In this document: in pieces, positions 42,333 through 52,326 of the stretch
Layout of the letters: each line of letters starts with the position of its first letter
Numbering within the stretch: the first letter of the stretch is position 1
Source: Chlorops oryzae
Taxonomy: Eukaryota; Arthropoda; Insecta; Diptera; Chloropidae
Reading direction: 5' to 3'
Assembly (NCBI GenBank): GCA_020466095.1
Contig: CM035808.1
Span: 54,770,073-54,834,072, forward strand
Length of the DNA: 64,000 nucleotides
Translations under genes and position numbers: made by a program
Notes under the pieces: generated by a model
Told to the model about the DNA's origin: nothing
Database searches by the model: none
The model's input: only the letters and a program-made list of their open reading frames with translations

Positions 42333-43500
42333 GACTGTCCCAGAAATAACTGTCCTTTTGTTTTTTTTTATTGCAAAAGAACCAATGATGTTTTTTTAAA
42401 AATTCTTTCAGTTTATTATTAAGTGAACATTAGAAAATAAATAAAAATTTTAATTACACTGAAAAAAATACACTTAAAAAAATTATACACTTTTTTATTA
42501 AGGTCCTCCATTAGGTTTTTTACCGACCTTTCGTTCACCTTAGTGTATGCCCGACGCCATTTATGTCGAAATATTTCGATGTTCTTCGCAGTTTGTTTAG
42601 TCTTCTTAAGGTTCCTTTTCATTAAAGCCCAATATTTTTCGATTGGACGAAGTTCGGGGCAATTCGGAGGATTTGCTTCTCTTGGTACCACAGTGACATT
42701 ATTGGCTTGGTATCAATCCATCGTTCTCTAGGCGTAGTGAGATGTTGCTAGGTCAGGCCAAAATAGTACTGAACCTTGGTGTTGACGTATTAAAGGCAGA
42801 AAACGCCGGTCCAGACACTCTCTGATGTAAATTTCGGTGTTGATTGTGCGATCCGTCACAAATTCCTTACTTCGAAGGCCACATTTGCAAATGGCCTGCC
42901 ACATTTGCAAATGGCCTGCCACACCATGTATTTCTTTGGAAATTTGGTGTTTTTCGGTGGTAAATTTAGAGGATGCTCCACCCCTTCTAACCGCATTATA
43001 ATATCCGTGTCCAGGTAACTGCTTGAAATCCGCTTTGCAATACGTTTCATCGTCCATGATCACGCAATCAAATTTGGGCAGGTAATCGCGATACAGTTTT
43101 CGAGCCCTCCTCTTGGCTTCGACGTCCTTTTCTTCTGACCTATCAGGTACTTTTTGTACTTTATAGCTCCTTAGGTTGTAAAATTTTTTAATCCGTTGAA
43201 GACTTGACTTCGATGTTCCCGCTTTTGCTGCCATATCACGAACCGAAGTGCCTGGATTCTGAGTAAACAGCCGCTTAACGTTCTGGGCCACCGCTTGGTT
43301 CACTGGACCACTTTTTCTCCCTGATCCTGGTGTTTTTGATAAAGGGGTAAGCTGTCTGTATCGTTTTATGGTCCTACCGACAGTTTTTTCGCACACGCCA
43401 ACTTCCTTAGCGATCTTTTTGTACGTGGTGTTTGGATTTTCCAGGTGTTTGTAAATAATTGCTTTCCGCTTTTCTTCTTCTTGAGACGACATCTTTTCAG
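42333..43500 (-). mobile_element. DD37E Tc1/mariner-type element, one end visible
   Basis: GACTGTCCCAGAAATAACTG with TCCTTTTG at 42333 has the form of the 3' inverted repeat of this transposon class. No matching end is found upstream of the transposase start at 43492, where the sequence instead joins a block duplicated at 55735. The 5' end has been lost or rearranged. Confidence 0.55.
42419..43492 (-). pseudogene. Tc1/mariner-superfamily transposase, DD37E, with stops
   Basis: The frame starts MSSQEEEKRKAIIYKHLENP at 43492. Two helix-turn-helix regions follow (YKKIAKEVGVCEKTVGRTIK, TSVRDMAAKAGTSKSSLQRI). Catalytic residues are Asp in CVIMDDETYCKADF, Asp in VLFWPDLATSHY and Glu in PELRPIEKYW. 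I count 37 residues between the last two, which defines the DD37E group. Two nonsense codons (TAG after SHYA; TGA where Trp is expected) and two opposing frameshifts destroy it. One frameshift is a 20-bp tandem duplication (CCACATTTGCAAATGGCCTG) at 42880-42925. Confidence 0.88.
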
Positions 43501-43585
43501 TAGCTCTTTTATTTTACGAATGAGTATTTTTTTTTAATCTGCAATATTTATACTTTATTTAGGTACCAAATTTGTTGCTATAGAG

Positions 43586-44209
43586 CAGCGGTGGGCAAGC
43601 GCTATCCCGCGGGGCGCTGCAAACTGCGCAGTCGGCTACAAACGACTTGTGCGTGAATCATGAAAACGCTCAGTCGCTCGCTCTCAGTCGTACTGAGAAC
43701 TTAATCTGCATTGTTGTTGCGAATACATAGCGAGAAAAATGTTTCATGCGAAATGGGAAGAAGAATTTTTGTTCATTGAAAATTCTTTCGGTGAGGCTCA
43801 ATGTCTTATTTGTCATTAGTAATTGCAATTTGTACTGGATATTTGTACTGGGAGCATATAGCTGCACTTGCAATTTTTTGAATATCACACTGCTGCGCCA
43901 TCTGAATTAAATATTTCTTCTTTTAAATGAAAGTAAATACTAAGGGGTGTTTCTAAAAAATAATTATAGAGTGGCGCGAAACTGGGAATACACTGAAAAA
44001 AATATTCAAAATTTTCTTTTTAGTTTTGTGAAAATTTTTCTCAGTGTAAAAATTAAAAAAAATTTTTTAGCTTCCTTGTTTTATTATCTAACATAATCTG
44101 CTTATATCGTCTCTCTATCTCAATTGGTTGTTGAGAAATACAATTTTGAAAAAAGGCTTATAAAAACGGATTTTCAAGGATATTTCAAGGACCGTTCAAA
44201 ATAAAAACA
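43586..44209 (+). mobile_element. 5' part of a hAT element (GTF2IRD2/Charlie-like)
   Basis: CAGCGGTGGGCAAGCGCTAT has the form of a hAT terminal inverted repeat. At 43739 a 26-codon frame reads MFHAKWEEEFLFIENSFGEA then QCLICH and a stop, like the BED-type N-terminus of GTF2IRD2-related hAT transposases (K-W-x-E..FF.E..G.A.CL.C). The rest of the transposase is missing here. A matching C-terminus lies in the foldback spacer at 44619-44748. The whole block from 43455 to 44209 is duplicated at 55735-56489. Confidence 0.6.
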
Positions 44210-44248
44210 GTGTTTAAAAACTTCTAATATTTTTCAATTCTTTTGTTG

Positions 44249-45191
44249 CTGCTTATGCTTATGCTTCTGAAAATTGAACTGTCGCAGTAAAAGCAAAATC
44301 AAATAAACGAACACTGATAGATTTCGAAGCACTTCAAAGCCGACTGCTTCGACTATTTTTCGTGTGACTGAACTGAAACTTATGGCAAATTCCGAAGTTC
44401 AAGCAGCAGTCTATTTTCATTTCTTTAAAAATTACTATCGCAGTAGCCTTGGACAAGCCTTGTGGTATTTTTTGATTTTCATCTTGGCGTTTTGATTTTC
44501 TACTTTCGTTGTTTCCGTCGCCTGCTAAGTAGCAGAAAAAAATAACACAATTTCAAAATTAGTATTTTTACTCCATTTAGTGGCCATATGAAAAAAAATA
44601 AGGGCATTTTAATATCTCACCATCGTAATCGATTAGGTGAGGATGTACTGGAAAATATATTGCTAGTGAAGCTTAATCCCAACTTCCTCGAAGCAGCTGT
44701 AGACAATTTGCCGCTCTTTCAATACGAAGATGATGAATGACAGTCGTAATTTGTTTTAATTCAGAAAATCCTCAAAATGTATGTTAATTTGAGTATGGGG
44801 GGGGGGGGGGGGGGGGGGGGGGAGATATTAAAATGCCCTTATTTTTTTTCATATGGCCACTAAATGGAGTAAAAATACTAATTTTGAAATTGTGTTATTT
44901 TTTTCTGCTACTTAGCAGGCGACGGAAACAACGAAAGTAGAAAATCAAAACGCCAAGTTGAAAATCAAAAAATACCACAAGGCTTGTCCAAGGCTACTGC
45001 GATAGTAATTTTTAAAGAAATGAAAATAGACTGCTGCTTGAACTTCGGAATTTGCCATAAGTTTCAGTTCAGTCACACGAAAAATAGTCAAAGCAGTCGG
45101 CTTTGAAGTGCTTCGAAATCTATCAGTGTTCGTTTATTTGATTTTGCTTTTACTGCGACAGTTCAATTTTCAGAAGCATAAGCATAAGCAG
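44249..45191. repeat. Large foldback: 370-bp inverted arms around a 203-bp spacer
   Basis: Arms 44249-44618 and 44822-45191 are reverse complements with only a handful of differences that I could see (for example TTTTCATCTTGG against TTTTCAACTTGG). The spacer 44619-44821 carries the end of a hAT transposase and a run of 26 G bases (44797-44822) touching the right arm. Confidence 0.92.
44619..44748 (+). pseudogene. hAT transposase C-terminal tail in the foldback spacer
   Basis: In frame with the end of the left arm the spacer reads HHRNRLGEDVLENILLVKL, NPNFLEAAVDNLPLFQYEDD, E and a stop. The arrangement R-N-R-L...L-E-N-x-L....P is that of the C-terminal tail after the hAT dimerisation domain in GTF2IRD2-like transposases. 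It is probably the tail of the same element whose 5' end is at 43586. Confidence 0.55.
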
Positions 45192-45208
45192 TCGTTCGTT
45201 TTCGGCTT

Positions 45209-45855
45209 TGTTATGGGCGTGCCTTGCCAGTTGACTGGTGTTATTGTTCGAGGTTGGACTTTTATGCTGCGCCGTGTGCACTGGCAGTTACCGGCTGCTT
45301 CAGTCAGGGGGGCTCTTATACGACAACATAAAAATCTAAATTGAAGTTCATGACAGGCATCCCTTCAGAAATTTGCACACGGATTAGATGAAAGAACGAA
45401 AAAAAACCCACCAAACCCGCTAGGAACTATTTCAAGAACAACAAGAAGGGTTATTGCCACCCATTCGAAAGAGGCCTTAACACTGATCGTAGCATCTCAT
45501 GCTTTGAGCTACTCCATGCCCAACCCTGCCTTAGATTCATTAGATAGTGTTTAGAATCCCCTACAATAATACGCACCGATATTTTAAATTTCAAACCATG
45601 ACAAAATTTAATTCCTCATTTTATAATATAAAAAAAATTATTCAAATATATTCGAATTTGTTGACGTAAGCTTACATGCTACTAAGAACATTGAATTAAG
45701 AAAAGTTAGAGCAAAATGCATCTACACGATTACAAAAAAAATGATGTATCCCAAAAGTATAAAGGATCGGAAAATTGGTCATTTACCAGACTAGTATCAC
45801 ACCTACATGGAGGATTCTTAATAAAAAAAACAAGAAGAAAAGCGATCGTTCAATA
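45209..45855 (-). repeat. 3' LTR of the Gypsy element
   Basis: 647 bases, the same as the 5' LTR but for one base in an A-run (8 against 9). On the element strand the sequence just before it is an A-rich tract rather than a clear purine tract. Confidence 0.9.
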
Positions 45856-45880
45856 GCAGCAGACACACTATTGCGTTTTG

Positions 45881-45912
<32 letters not shown>

Positions 45913-47485
45913 TTTGAGTTTAACGGGAGCGACTTTACACAGTGCAACAAAAAAAATTTACACAATCCCTTTAAATTGCGGGTACAAAAAAATATTTTAA
46001 ACGATGACTTACGTACGTAATCCGCCGGACTTACTGCTGCTTCTCGGTGAAGGCCTTCCAATCGAGCTGCCACAGCGACGAGTGTACGGAGTCAATTTCG
46101 CGGAGCTAGATATGGGAATTCAAGTTAATTAGCTAAGGGCCAAGACCAAGAATTGTTTTTTTTTTTCTTTTTTTTTCTCTTTTATACTTTGGGATTACCT
46201 TTGGGGATGCACTTTACTGAATAAAACCTACGCTAGAGGAAAAATCGACTCTTAGGCACAAAACGATTCCGATTCTCCGAGCTCAGGGCAGAATCCGTTC
46301 TGAAGACCGATCCGAACTGCGCGACCAAATCGGAGGAAGCACTGCATGTGAGCACCACGTCGCCACGCGGCTTCGACTCCACGATCAAGTGCCTCGGAGC
46401 ACTCGGATGGGCACTCAGCGTGAACCAGATTCCACAAAGGCCAACAAGGACGCACTTCAGACGAACAACGTGAGGGCGACAGACACGTGATATAAATCTT
46501 CACACCAACAATGTGCGAACAAATTTTGACTTCCAGAACAAAATAGTTGGCCCGGGAGCCAAATGTGGTCCCCAGGCGCTCAAAATAAAGCAAATATTCG
46601 CGACGACAACTCCCCAATCCAGGATGGACACGGATAAGATGCACCTATCAGAAATAAAATTTCTATTACCATGCCTTTATTCTTCGGCGCACCATTCACT
46701 TACGTTTTTTTTTTCTTTCTTTCTTTTTTTTTCCAAAGGAGAACTTTACGTTTGGATCCTTTTCTTAGGAGCAGGAAATGGAGACGCAACAAGATCGAAT
46801 TTAGACAATTAAATTGAGTGTCTAGTCTTTTTAGTTAGGTATTTAAATTATAATATTTGGTAATTCTGCTTTTTTTTTTTTTTCCAAAAAAAAAGACTTA
46901 AAAATTTATGCACAAATTTGTTTTTTCGATCTTACTCGTTGCGCTGGCTGAAGAAAGTGAGCCAATTTAATTCCAAGATTTGACATTTATACTTGGCTAT
47001 TGGAAGTTTATATTCCAATTCAGCAATTAGAATAGTTCGCGTAAACCGGTTTTGGAAACATATGAGCATGTATAAGTAGGGCAGGTATAAACCCAAAAAA
47101 AAACGCAGGTGCATGGTAAAGGGGCTTATCGTGTTTCTTTGCTCGAGACAGTACTGATTTTTGCAGGACAGCATTGATTTGATATTGTACTGCAATGTGA
47201 TCAATTAAAAGTAGGCAGCCTAAGTCATCGTCGGACAAACGAATGAAGATGCAAGTGAAATAGAATACCGTATATGTGTATTTCCACTAAGCTGAATGCC
47301 TATGGATGTACATATGTTTAAATTTTTGGTTTTCTTTTATGATGGTTTTGAGCTCAGTTATGATTGTGAGAAAGAATGTTCGTCTGCAACCCAGCACACC
47401 ACAAGTTTTGAGGATAGCCAAGAAAGCAGCGGAATACGAAAAACTTGAAAGAGGGTTGAAAGGGATAATAATGATGACCTTAAAT
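45856..47485 (-). other. Long 3' region of the Gypsy element without a recognisable gene
   Basis: About 1.6 kb separates the Pol stop from the 3' LTR. Env-like elements keep env here, but the open frames seen (130 codons at 46252-46644, 90 codons at 46932-47204) show no signal peptide plus transmembrane plan and no family match. Several poly(T) runs occur (45880-45915, 46155-46180, 46700-46730, 46870). Confidence 0.6.
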
Positions 47486-50400
47486 TTACGTCTTCCGTAT
47501 TTGGATGTCTTTTTGATGATAATATTCTTTGCGTTTAGTCTCTTCATCCTCCAATTCATAAATACAATTGCCCTTGACACCAATAATTCGAGCTTTAATA
47601 AATTTTGGGGCGAGTTTGGCACAAAATTTTTTTGAAGCATCACTCAAGACAAAGTTTCGCCTATACACTAAATCTCCTATTTTAAATGTATGCTTAGAAC
47701 TTCTAAGGTTATATCGCTTAGCAGCATTCTCAAAAGCGTTTTGGATATTTTCGGCTAGGCCTTGTCGTATGAGCGTTAGGTGATCTTCTCTGTTCAATTG
47801 CTCCCCATCGAAAAAGTTTAACGCTTTTATTAAATCGTACTCTTTGCCGTGTGAAACCATAGACTGGCCGAAAAGAGCGAAATAGGGTGTACAACCAATA
47901 GCTTGATGGAACGAGCTTCGCAAAGATTCTGCAATATCGAAAAGATGACGGTCCCAGGTTGTCTGATCTTTGCCAATATACGTCCGAATACCAGCAACTA
48001 TTGAGCGATTTACGCGCTCGCTCGCATTGGCCTGCGGACTGTATAGAGCGGTTAGAACATGCTTTACTCCTTTTTCCATCAAAAAGTTTTTGAACTGAGT
48101 GGATTTAAACTGCTTACCATTATCGCTTATAAGAATTTCGGGTGTGCCAAAGACTGGAAATACAAATTCTGATAAGTAATCGGTGACTACGTTGGTAGTG
48201 AACTTTCTAACAGGCTTTAGTAAGGGAAATTTCGTAAGGTAATCTAAAACGATAAATATGCCAATGTTACCGTTTCGGCTTCTCGGATATGGACCAAGAA
48301 AATCGACGTAAATCTTTTGAAATGGCCGTTGAGCCTTAAATTGACCTTGCATTGGAGGTCGAAGATGGGTGTTGGGTGATTTATTTTTGTGGCAACTATC
48401 ACATTTCGCAATGAAATCTTTTACTTCGGTGGCCATGTGTGGCCAGTACATGTTTCGGCGTAGACGTTCTAAAGTTTTTGCGATTCCGCCATGACATTTG
48501 TTAGGCTGAGTGTGTGCGTTTTGGATGACTTCATTAATTAACCCTTTAGGTACCCACAATTTCCAATTTGAAGCTTCGCGGGCTGGATCACCATTTGCAA
48601 ACTCAATACGCTTGTAAATATGGTTATCTAAAATTTTTAAATCAGGTAATCGGGATTGATTTTCGCGAATATAATTTTTAAGATTGATATACTCTTCCGA
48701 TAGAAATTTATCTGATTCTAAATCGATAACAGGCGTAAACAGAATTTCGGAAATTTCGTCAAAGTTTTGGCGTGAAAGGGTATCGGGTACAACGTTTTGA
48801 GATCCTCTGCGGTGCTCTATCTTGAATCTAAATCCTTGTAGTTTCAAAGACCATCGGGCCAAGCGTCCCGAGAGGTCAGGTTGTTTCCTGAGCCATTGAA
48901 GGCTAGCATGATCGGTTACAATTTTGAAGTCCTGGCCTTCGACGTAGGCCCTGAATTTCTTCAAAGCTAAGACGGCAGCCAAGCACTCCAATTCAGTAAC
49001 GCTGTAGTTTGCCTGTGCCTTATTTAACTTGTGGGAAAAATAAGCCACTGGCAATTCCTCACCTGCTTCATTTTCCTGAGCCAACACTGCACCCACTCCT
49101 AGTTTGCTCGCGTCGCACTGTAAAATAAATTCTCTTGTGTAATCGGGGCTAATAAGAAGAGGGTCAGAAGAAAGTTCCTTTTTGAGACTATCAAACGCGC
49201 GTTGAGCATCTACGTTCCACTGGAACTTTTTCCCTTTTCTTAGAAGGTCAGTTAGGGGAGCTGTCAGTTCCGCGAAATTTTTAACAAATCTACGGTACCA
49301 ACCAGCCATCCCTAAAAATCTCCTAAGCTGTTTAACAGTTTTCGGCTCTGGGTAATTTTCGACGGCCGCTACTTTGTCGGGATCGGTGCGCAGTGTACCG
49401 TTGCCGACGATATATCCTAAGTATCGTACTTGTTTTATGCAGAATTTGCTCTTTTGGACGTTTATAGTTAATCCCGCTCTTCTCAAATGTAAAGCAACTT
49501 CGGTCAAAACGTGCATGTGACGATCGAAGGAGTCAGAGACAATCAGCAGATCGTCTAAATAAACGAAAACTTCGCATTTGAGACCAGCAGGAATAACTCG
49601 ATCCATTAGTCTGCACAACGCCTGCGGTGCGTTGCACAGACCGAAAGGCATGACACAATATCGATACAGTGGTCTGTTCGGCACAGTAAAACAAGTTAAA
49701 TCACGGGATTCCATGTCCAAAGGGATTTGCCAAAATGCCCGCCGCAAGTCTAACGACGTTATGAAGGAAGCTTTGGGTAGTCGGCTAAGGATGCCCTCAA
49801 TGTGGGGTAACGGATAAGCATCCTTTACGGTCATACTATTGACCACTCGGGAGTCCAAACATAACCGGACCTTGTTCGGTTTTTTAACCAAGACTATTGG
49901 ACTAGACCACGGGCTGTTAGGAGCCTCCTCAATAACGCCTAGGCGGATCATTTCATCTATTTCGTCATGGACTACTTTTTCTATTGCGGGCGATATAGGG
50001 AAATAACGTTGTTTTACAGGACGCGAATTTGGTTCTAGTAGGATTTTGTAGCTCAACAAATTCGTTTTTCCTAGACCTTCGTTTTCGTACGATGGGAAAA
50101 TATTTTTGACAGAATCTAAGCGCTGGTTTTGTGACTCAGAGAGAGAAATCGCGTTTTCATCATATAGAGGCTTTATCTCTAAAGCTGCAATCAACCCAGT
50201 TGCGATTTTAAAACGACTCCAGAAATCCACCCCCAAAATGACTTCGTTTACAATGCTGGGTACAACAAAAAACCGTATCGAATGGGTTTCATCTCTAAAC
50301 GTAACAGGAAAGTCAATCGTACCAAAAACTACTTGCGTTTTGTTATCGGCCGTACGTACGGTGGTAGTAATTTTTTTAAACTGTGAGTTTTTTGAAATTT

Positions 50401-50842
50401 CTAACGCAATATTTCCGCCTAAACAAGAAACTTCAGCACCGCTGTCTAACAACGCTAAGTACTTTTTCTTATCAATAGTTATTTCGGCGTACGGTCGGCA
50501 ATCGTTTTCTTTATGGACTATAGAAGAAATGAAGAGACTTAAACATTTAAGGTTGCATTTTACTCTTTTCCAAAATCGTTGAATACGTTCTTTGCTTCGT
50601 TTCAACTTCTTAACATTACTATTATCAAAAATTTCTTTTCTTTTTTGAAGATACGCTTTCAATCTTGTTTCATAAGGAATAATATTATGGAACTTCGGAA
50701 TTTCTTTATTTAGATTTAAATTGAAATTAGAGTCGGTGGAACTGTCATAATTAGAATCGAGGTTAGAAAAAGGCTTTGGATTGTCTAGTCTTGGCGAAGG
50801 TTCTTGTTTGAGCCTTCGCTCGCCTTTAAGTTTTCCGAACAC
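47486..50842 (-). CDS. pol: Gypsy Pol: protease, RT, RNase H, integrase
   Basis: Intact frame of 1,118 residues in the -1 frame relative to gag, overlapping it by about 58 bases. An aspartic protease has DSGAEVSC at 133-140. The RT shows SPIVLVKKPNKVRLCLD, MPFGLCNAPQALCRLMDR and the catalytic VYLDDLL (Y-L-D-D at 428-431). RNase H has Asp577, Glu617 and Asp644 (TDHASLQWL). The integrase has a His777-His784-Cys814-Cys817 zinc site and a catalytic Asp847, Asp907, Glu942 triad with 34 residues between the last two. A C-terminal basic tail follows. The open frame begins after a TAA near 50848 and has no ATG at its start, so translation by frameshifting from gag is likely. All catalytic residues are present. 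Confidence 0.93.
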   Translation of the reverse strand: MFGKLKGERRLKQEPSPRLDNPKPFSNLDSNYDSSTDSNFNLNLNKEIPKFHNIIPYETRLKAYLQKRKEIFDNSNVKKLKRSKERIQRFWKRVKCNLKCLSLFISSIVHKENDCRPYAEITIDKKKYLALLDSGAEVSCLGGNIALEISKNSQFKKITTTVRTADNKTQVVFGTIDFPVTFRDETHSIRFFVVPSIVNEVILGVDFWSRFKIATGLIAALEIKPLYDENAISLSESQNQRLDSVKNIFPSYENEGLGKTNLLSYKILLEPNSRPVKQRYFPISPAIEKVVHDEIDEMIRLGVIEEAPNSPWSSPIVLVKKPNKVRLCLDSRVVNSMTVKDAYPLPHIEGILSRLPKASFITSLDLRRAFWQIPLDMESRDLTCFTVPNRPLYRYCVMPFGLCNAPQALCRLMDRVIPAGLKCEVFVYLDDLLIVSDSFDRHMHVLTEVALHLRRAGLTINVQKSKFCIKQVRYLGYIVGNGTLRTDPDKVAAVENYPEPKTVKQLRRFLGMAGWYRRFVKNFAELTAPLTDLLRKGKKFQWNVDAQRAFDSLKKELSSDPLLISPDYTREFILQCDASKLGVGAVLAQENEAGEELPVAYFSHKLNKAQANYSVTELECLAAVLALKKFRAYVEGQDFKIVTDHASLQWLRKQPDLSGRLARWSLKLQGFRFKIEHRRGSQNVVPDTLSRQNFDEISEILFTPVIDLESDKFLSEEYINLKNYIRENQSRLPDLKILDNHIYKRIEFANGDPAREASNWKLWVPKGLINEVIQNAHTQPNKCHGGIAKTLERLRRNMYWPHMATEVKDFIAKCDSCHKNKSPNTHLRPPMQGQFKAQRPFQKIYVDFLGPYPRSRNGNIGIFIVLDYLTKFPLLKPVRKFTTNVVTDYLSEFVFPVFGTPEILISDNGKQFKSTQFKNFLMEKGVKHVLTALYSPQANASERVNRSIVAGIRTYIGKDQTTWDRHLFDIAESLRSSFHQAIGCTPYFALFGQSMVSHGKEYDLIKALNFFDGEQLNREDHLTLIRQGLAENIQNAFENAAKRYNLRSSKHTFKIGDLVYRRNFVLSDASKKFCAKLAPKFIKARIIGVKGNCIYELEDEETKRKEYYHQKDIQIRKT

Positions 50843-52326
50843 TTTTTACAGTGGGGTTTGTACGTATTTGGAGCGCCACAACCGTAGCAGAATACCGTAC
50901 GCGTTTCTAAACAGTCAACATAACGATGTCCCTCAACTCGGCAATTCCAACATATCAAAGCGCGACGATTAATTTCGGAAATCTCTGTTGACTCGGGTGG
51001 AACTGGCTCTATAACTGCTTCCTCTTCTTCTGCGACTATTGGAGCGACTTGCCTTCGCTGCATCTGTCCACGATTTAAATTAGAATTAGCATTTGCTGCG
51101 TGTGGACTTGAACTAGTACTTCCCCTGCTCAGTTCTTGCATAAAACTTTCACCTCTTAAACAAAATCGACGCAATTCAGCAACCGAATGAATCGGAACAT
51201 ATAACAATTGTTGTCGGATTCTGGGTTTTATTCCTCGTGATAAAATTTCGAGTAATTCTGTTTCGAAAATAGGGGAGTTTAAACTTTCTGATATTCGTAA
51301 AACCGCGTTTTTATATTCATCAAAAGTTTCGCTTGGCCCTTGCTTACGAGCGCGCATGCTTTCTTTAATATCAGAATCAGTGCGAAATTCTCCGAAAGCT
51401 GAACGTAATGCGTGGCACAAATCTGACCAAACGACTCGATCTACAGTACGGCGATAGCGCCAATACCAGTTACGGGCTTCATCTAAGAATAAACTGTGTG
51501 CATGTTCGCATAGGATCGAAAAATCATGGTTCAAAACGTCCTGAACTTGATATTCTATTCGCGAAATGAAATTTTCGACGGATAATCTTGGAGATTCATC
51601 GAACCGTACATCCCAACTAGCGATTAGCTGTGCGTATCTGCCAGACTGTTGTACTGAACTGGAATGGCTAGACCGGTTGGGTGTGTTTGGGTGAGTTGGC
51701 AAGCTCATGAATGGATCAGGAAGATTATGGTTTTCGTTTGGGCGACGTTCTCGGTCAGATGTTTGAGAAATCTGATTTTCTGCATTGACACGAGAAATAA
51801 TTTGGTTTACGGAACTCTCAATACTGTTAGAAATCATTTGAGCCACTCTCGACTCGAAATTTTCAAATATAGCAGCTTGCCGTACCTGCAAAATTGCACT
51901 TACAATATTGCGTATGCGTGATTCTTCATTAGAGTCATTTTGAGGTGGTGAATTAAGCTGTCTATTGACTTCTTGAGCAGCTTGAGAGGTTAAAGGTTGT
52001 TCATTCAAATTGCTAGCAGCGTTAGGGGGATTTGAATTAGGATCATTCGCAGTATTTGCGCTTGCTCCGTTTTGTGCGGATGCAACAGATCTGGTTTGAG
52101 GGCGATTAGCAGCGGATAGCTGTAAATTAAAATCCCTTGAATTACATGTGGCTCGACATTGTGGACAATTTGATTTACGTTTGAGCCAGTCCAAAAGGCA
52201 GTGTCTATGAAATCTGTGTCGACAAGCAGTAACTAACGTGTCCTCTGGATTAGAAATTGTTTCGCGGCAAATAGTACAAATAGGTACAGTATTTGGTAAA
52301 TTTTCACCACTGTGCCTGAGTGACAT
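50785..52326 (-). CDS. gag: Gypsy Gag with N-terminal RING-H2 finger
   Basis: Intact 513-residue frame. Residues 17-57 form a RING-H2 finger: Cys17, Cys20, Cys35, His37, His40, Cys43, Cys54, Cys57 (CTICRETISNPEDTLVTAC; RHRFHRHCLLDW; NCPQCR). The E2-contact positions Ile19, Trp47 and Pro55 and the Arg after the last Cys are those of active ubiquitin ligases. A Ser/Asn/Gln-rich linker follows. Then comes the retrotransposon Gag capsid domain (FISRIEYQVQDV, HSLFLDEARNWYWRYRR, MRARKQGPSETFDEYKNAVL), and near the end one CCHC knuckle (CWNCRVEGHRYVDC) plus a second, non-standard Cys-rich knuckle. Gag packages element RNA into cytoplasmic particles. The RING is an unusual addition; its activity is inferred, not shown. 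Confidence 0.92.
   Translation of the reverse strand: MSLRHSGENLPNTVPICTICRETISNPEDTLVTACRHRFHRHCLLDWLKRKSNCPQCRATCNSRDFNLQLSAANRPQTRSVASAQNGASANTANDPNSNPPNAASNLNEQPLTSQAAQEVNRQLNSPPQNDSNEESRIRNIVSAILQVRQAAIFENFESRVAQMISNSIESSVNQIISRVNAENQISQTSDRERRPNENHNLPDPFMSLPTHPNTPNRSSHSSSVQQSGRYAQLIASWDVRFDESPRLSVENFISRIEYQVQDVLNHDFSILCEHAHSLFLDEARNWYWRYRRTVDRVVWSDLCHALRSAFGEFRTDSDIKESMRARKQGPSETFDEYKNAVLRISESLNSPIFETELLEILSRGIKPRIRQQLLYVPIHSVAELRRFCLRGESFMQELSRGSTSSSPHAANANSNLNRGQMQRRQVAPIVAEEEEAVIEPVPPESTEISEINRRALICWNCRVEGHRYVDCLETRTVFCYGCGAPNTYKPHCKKCSENLKASEGSNKNLRQD

Noticed and set aside
44797..44822. 26-G run as a biological feature in its own right
   Set aside because: Long homopolymers at foldback junctions are often sequencing or assembly errors; reported only as part of the foldback.
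46252..46644. 130-codon minus-strand frame at the env position of the Gypsy element
   Set aside because: No signal peptide, no furin-type site, no transmembrane segment and no family resemblance, so not called env.
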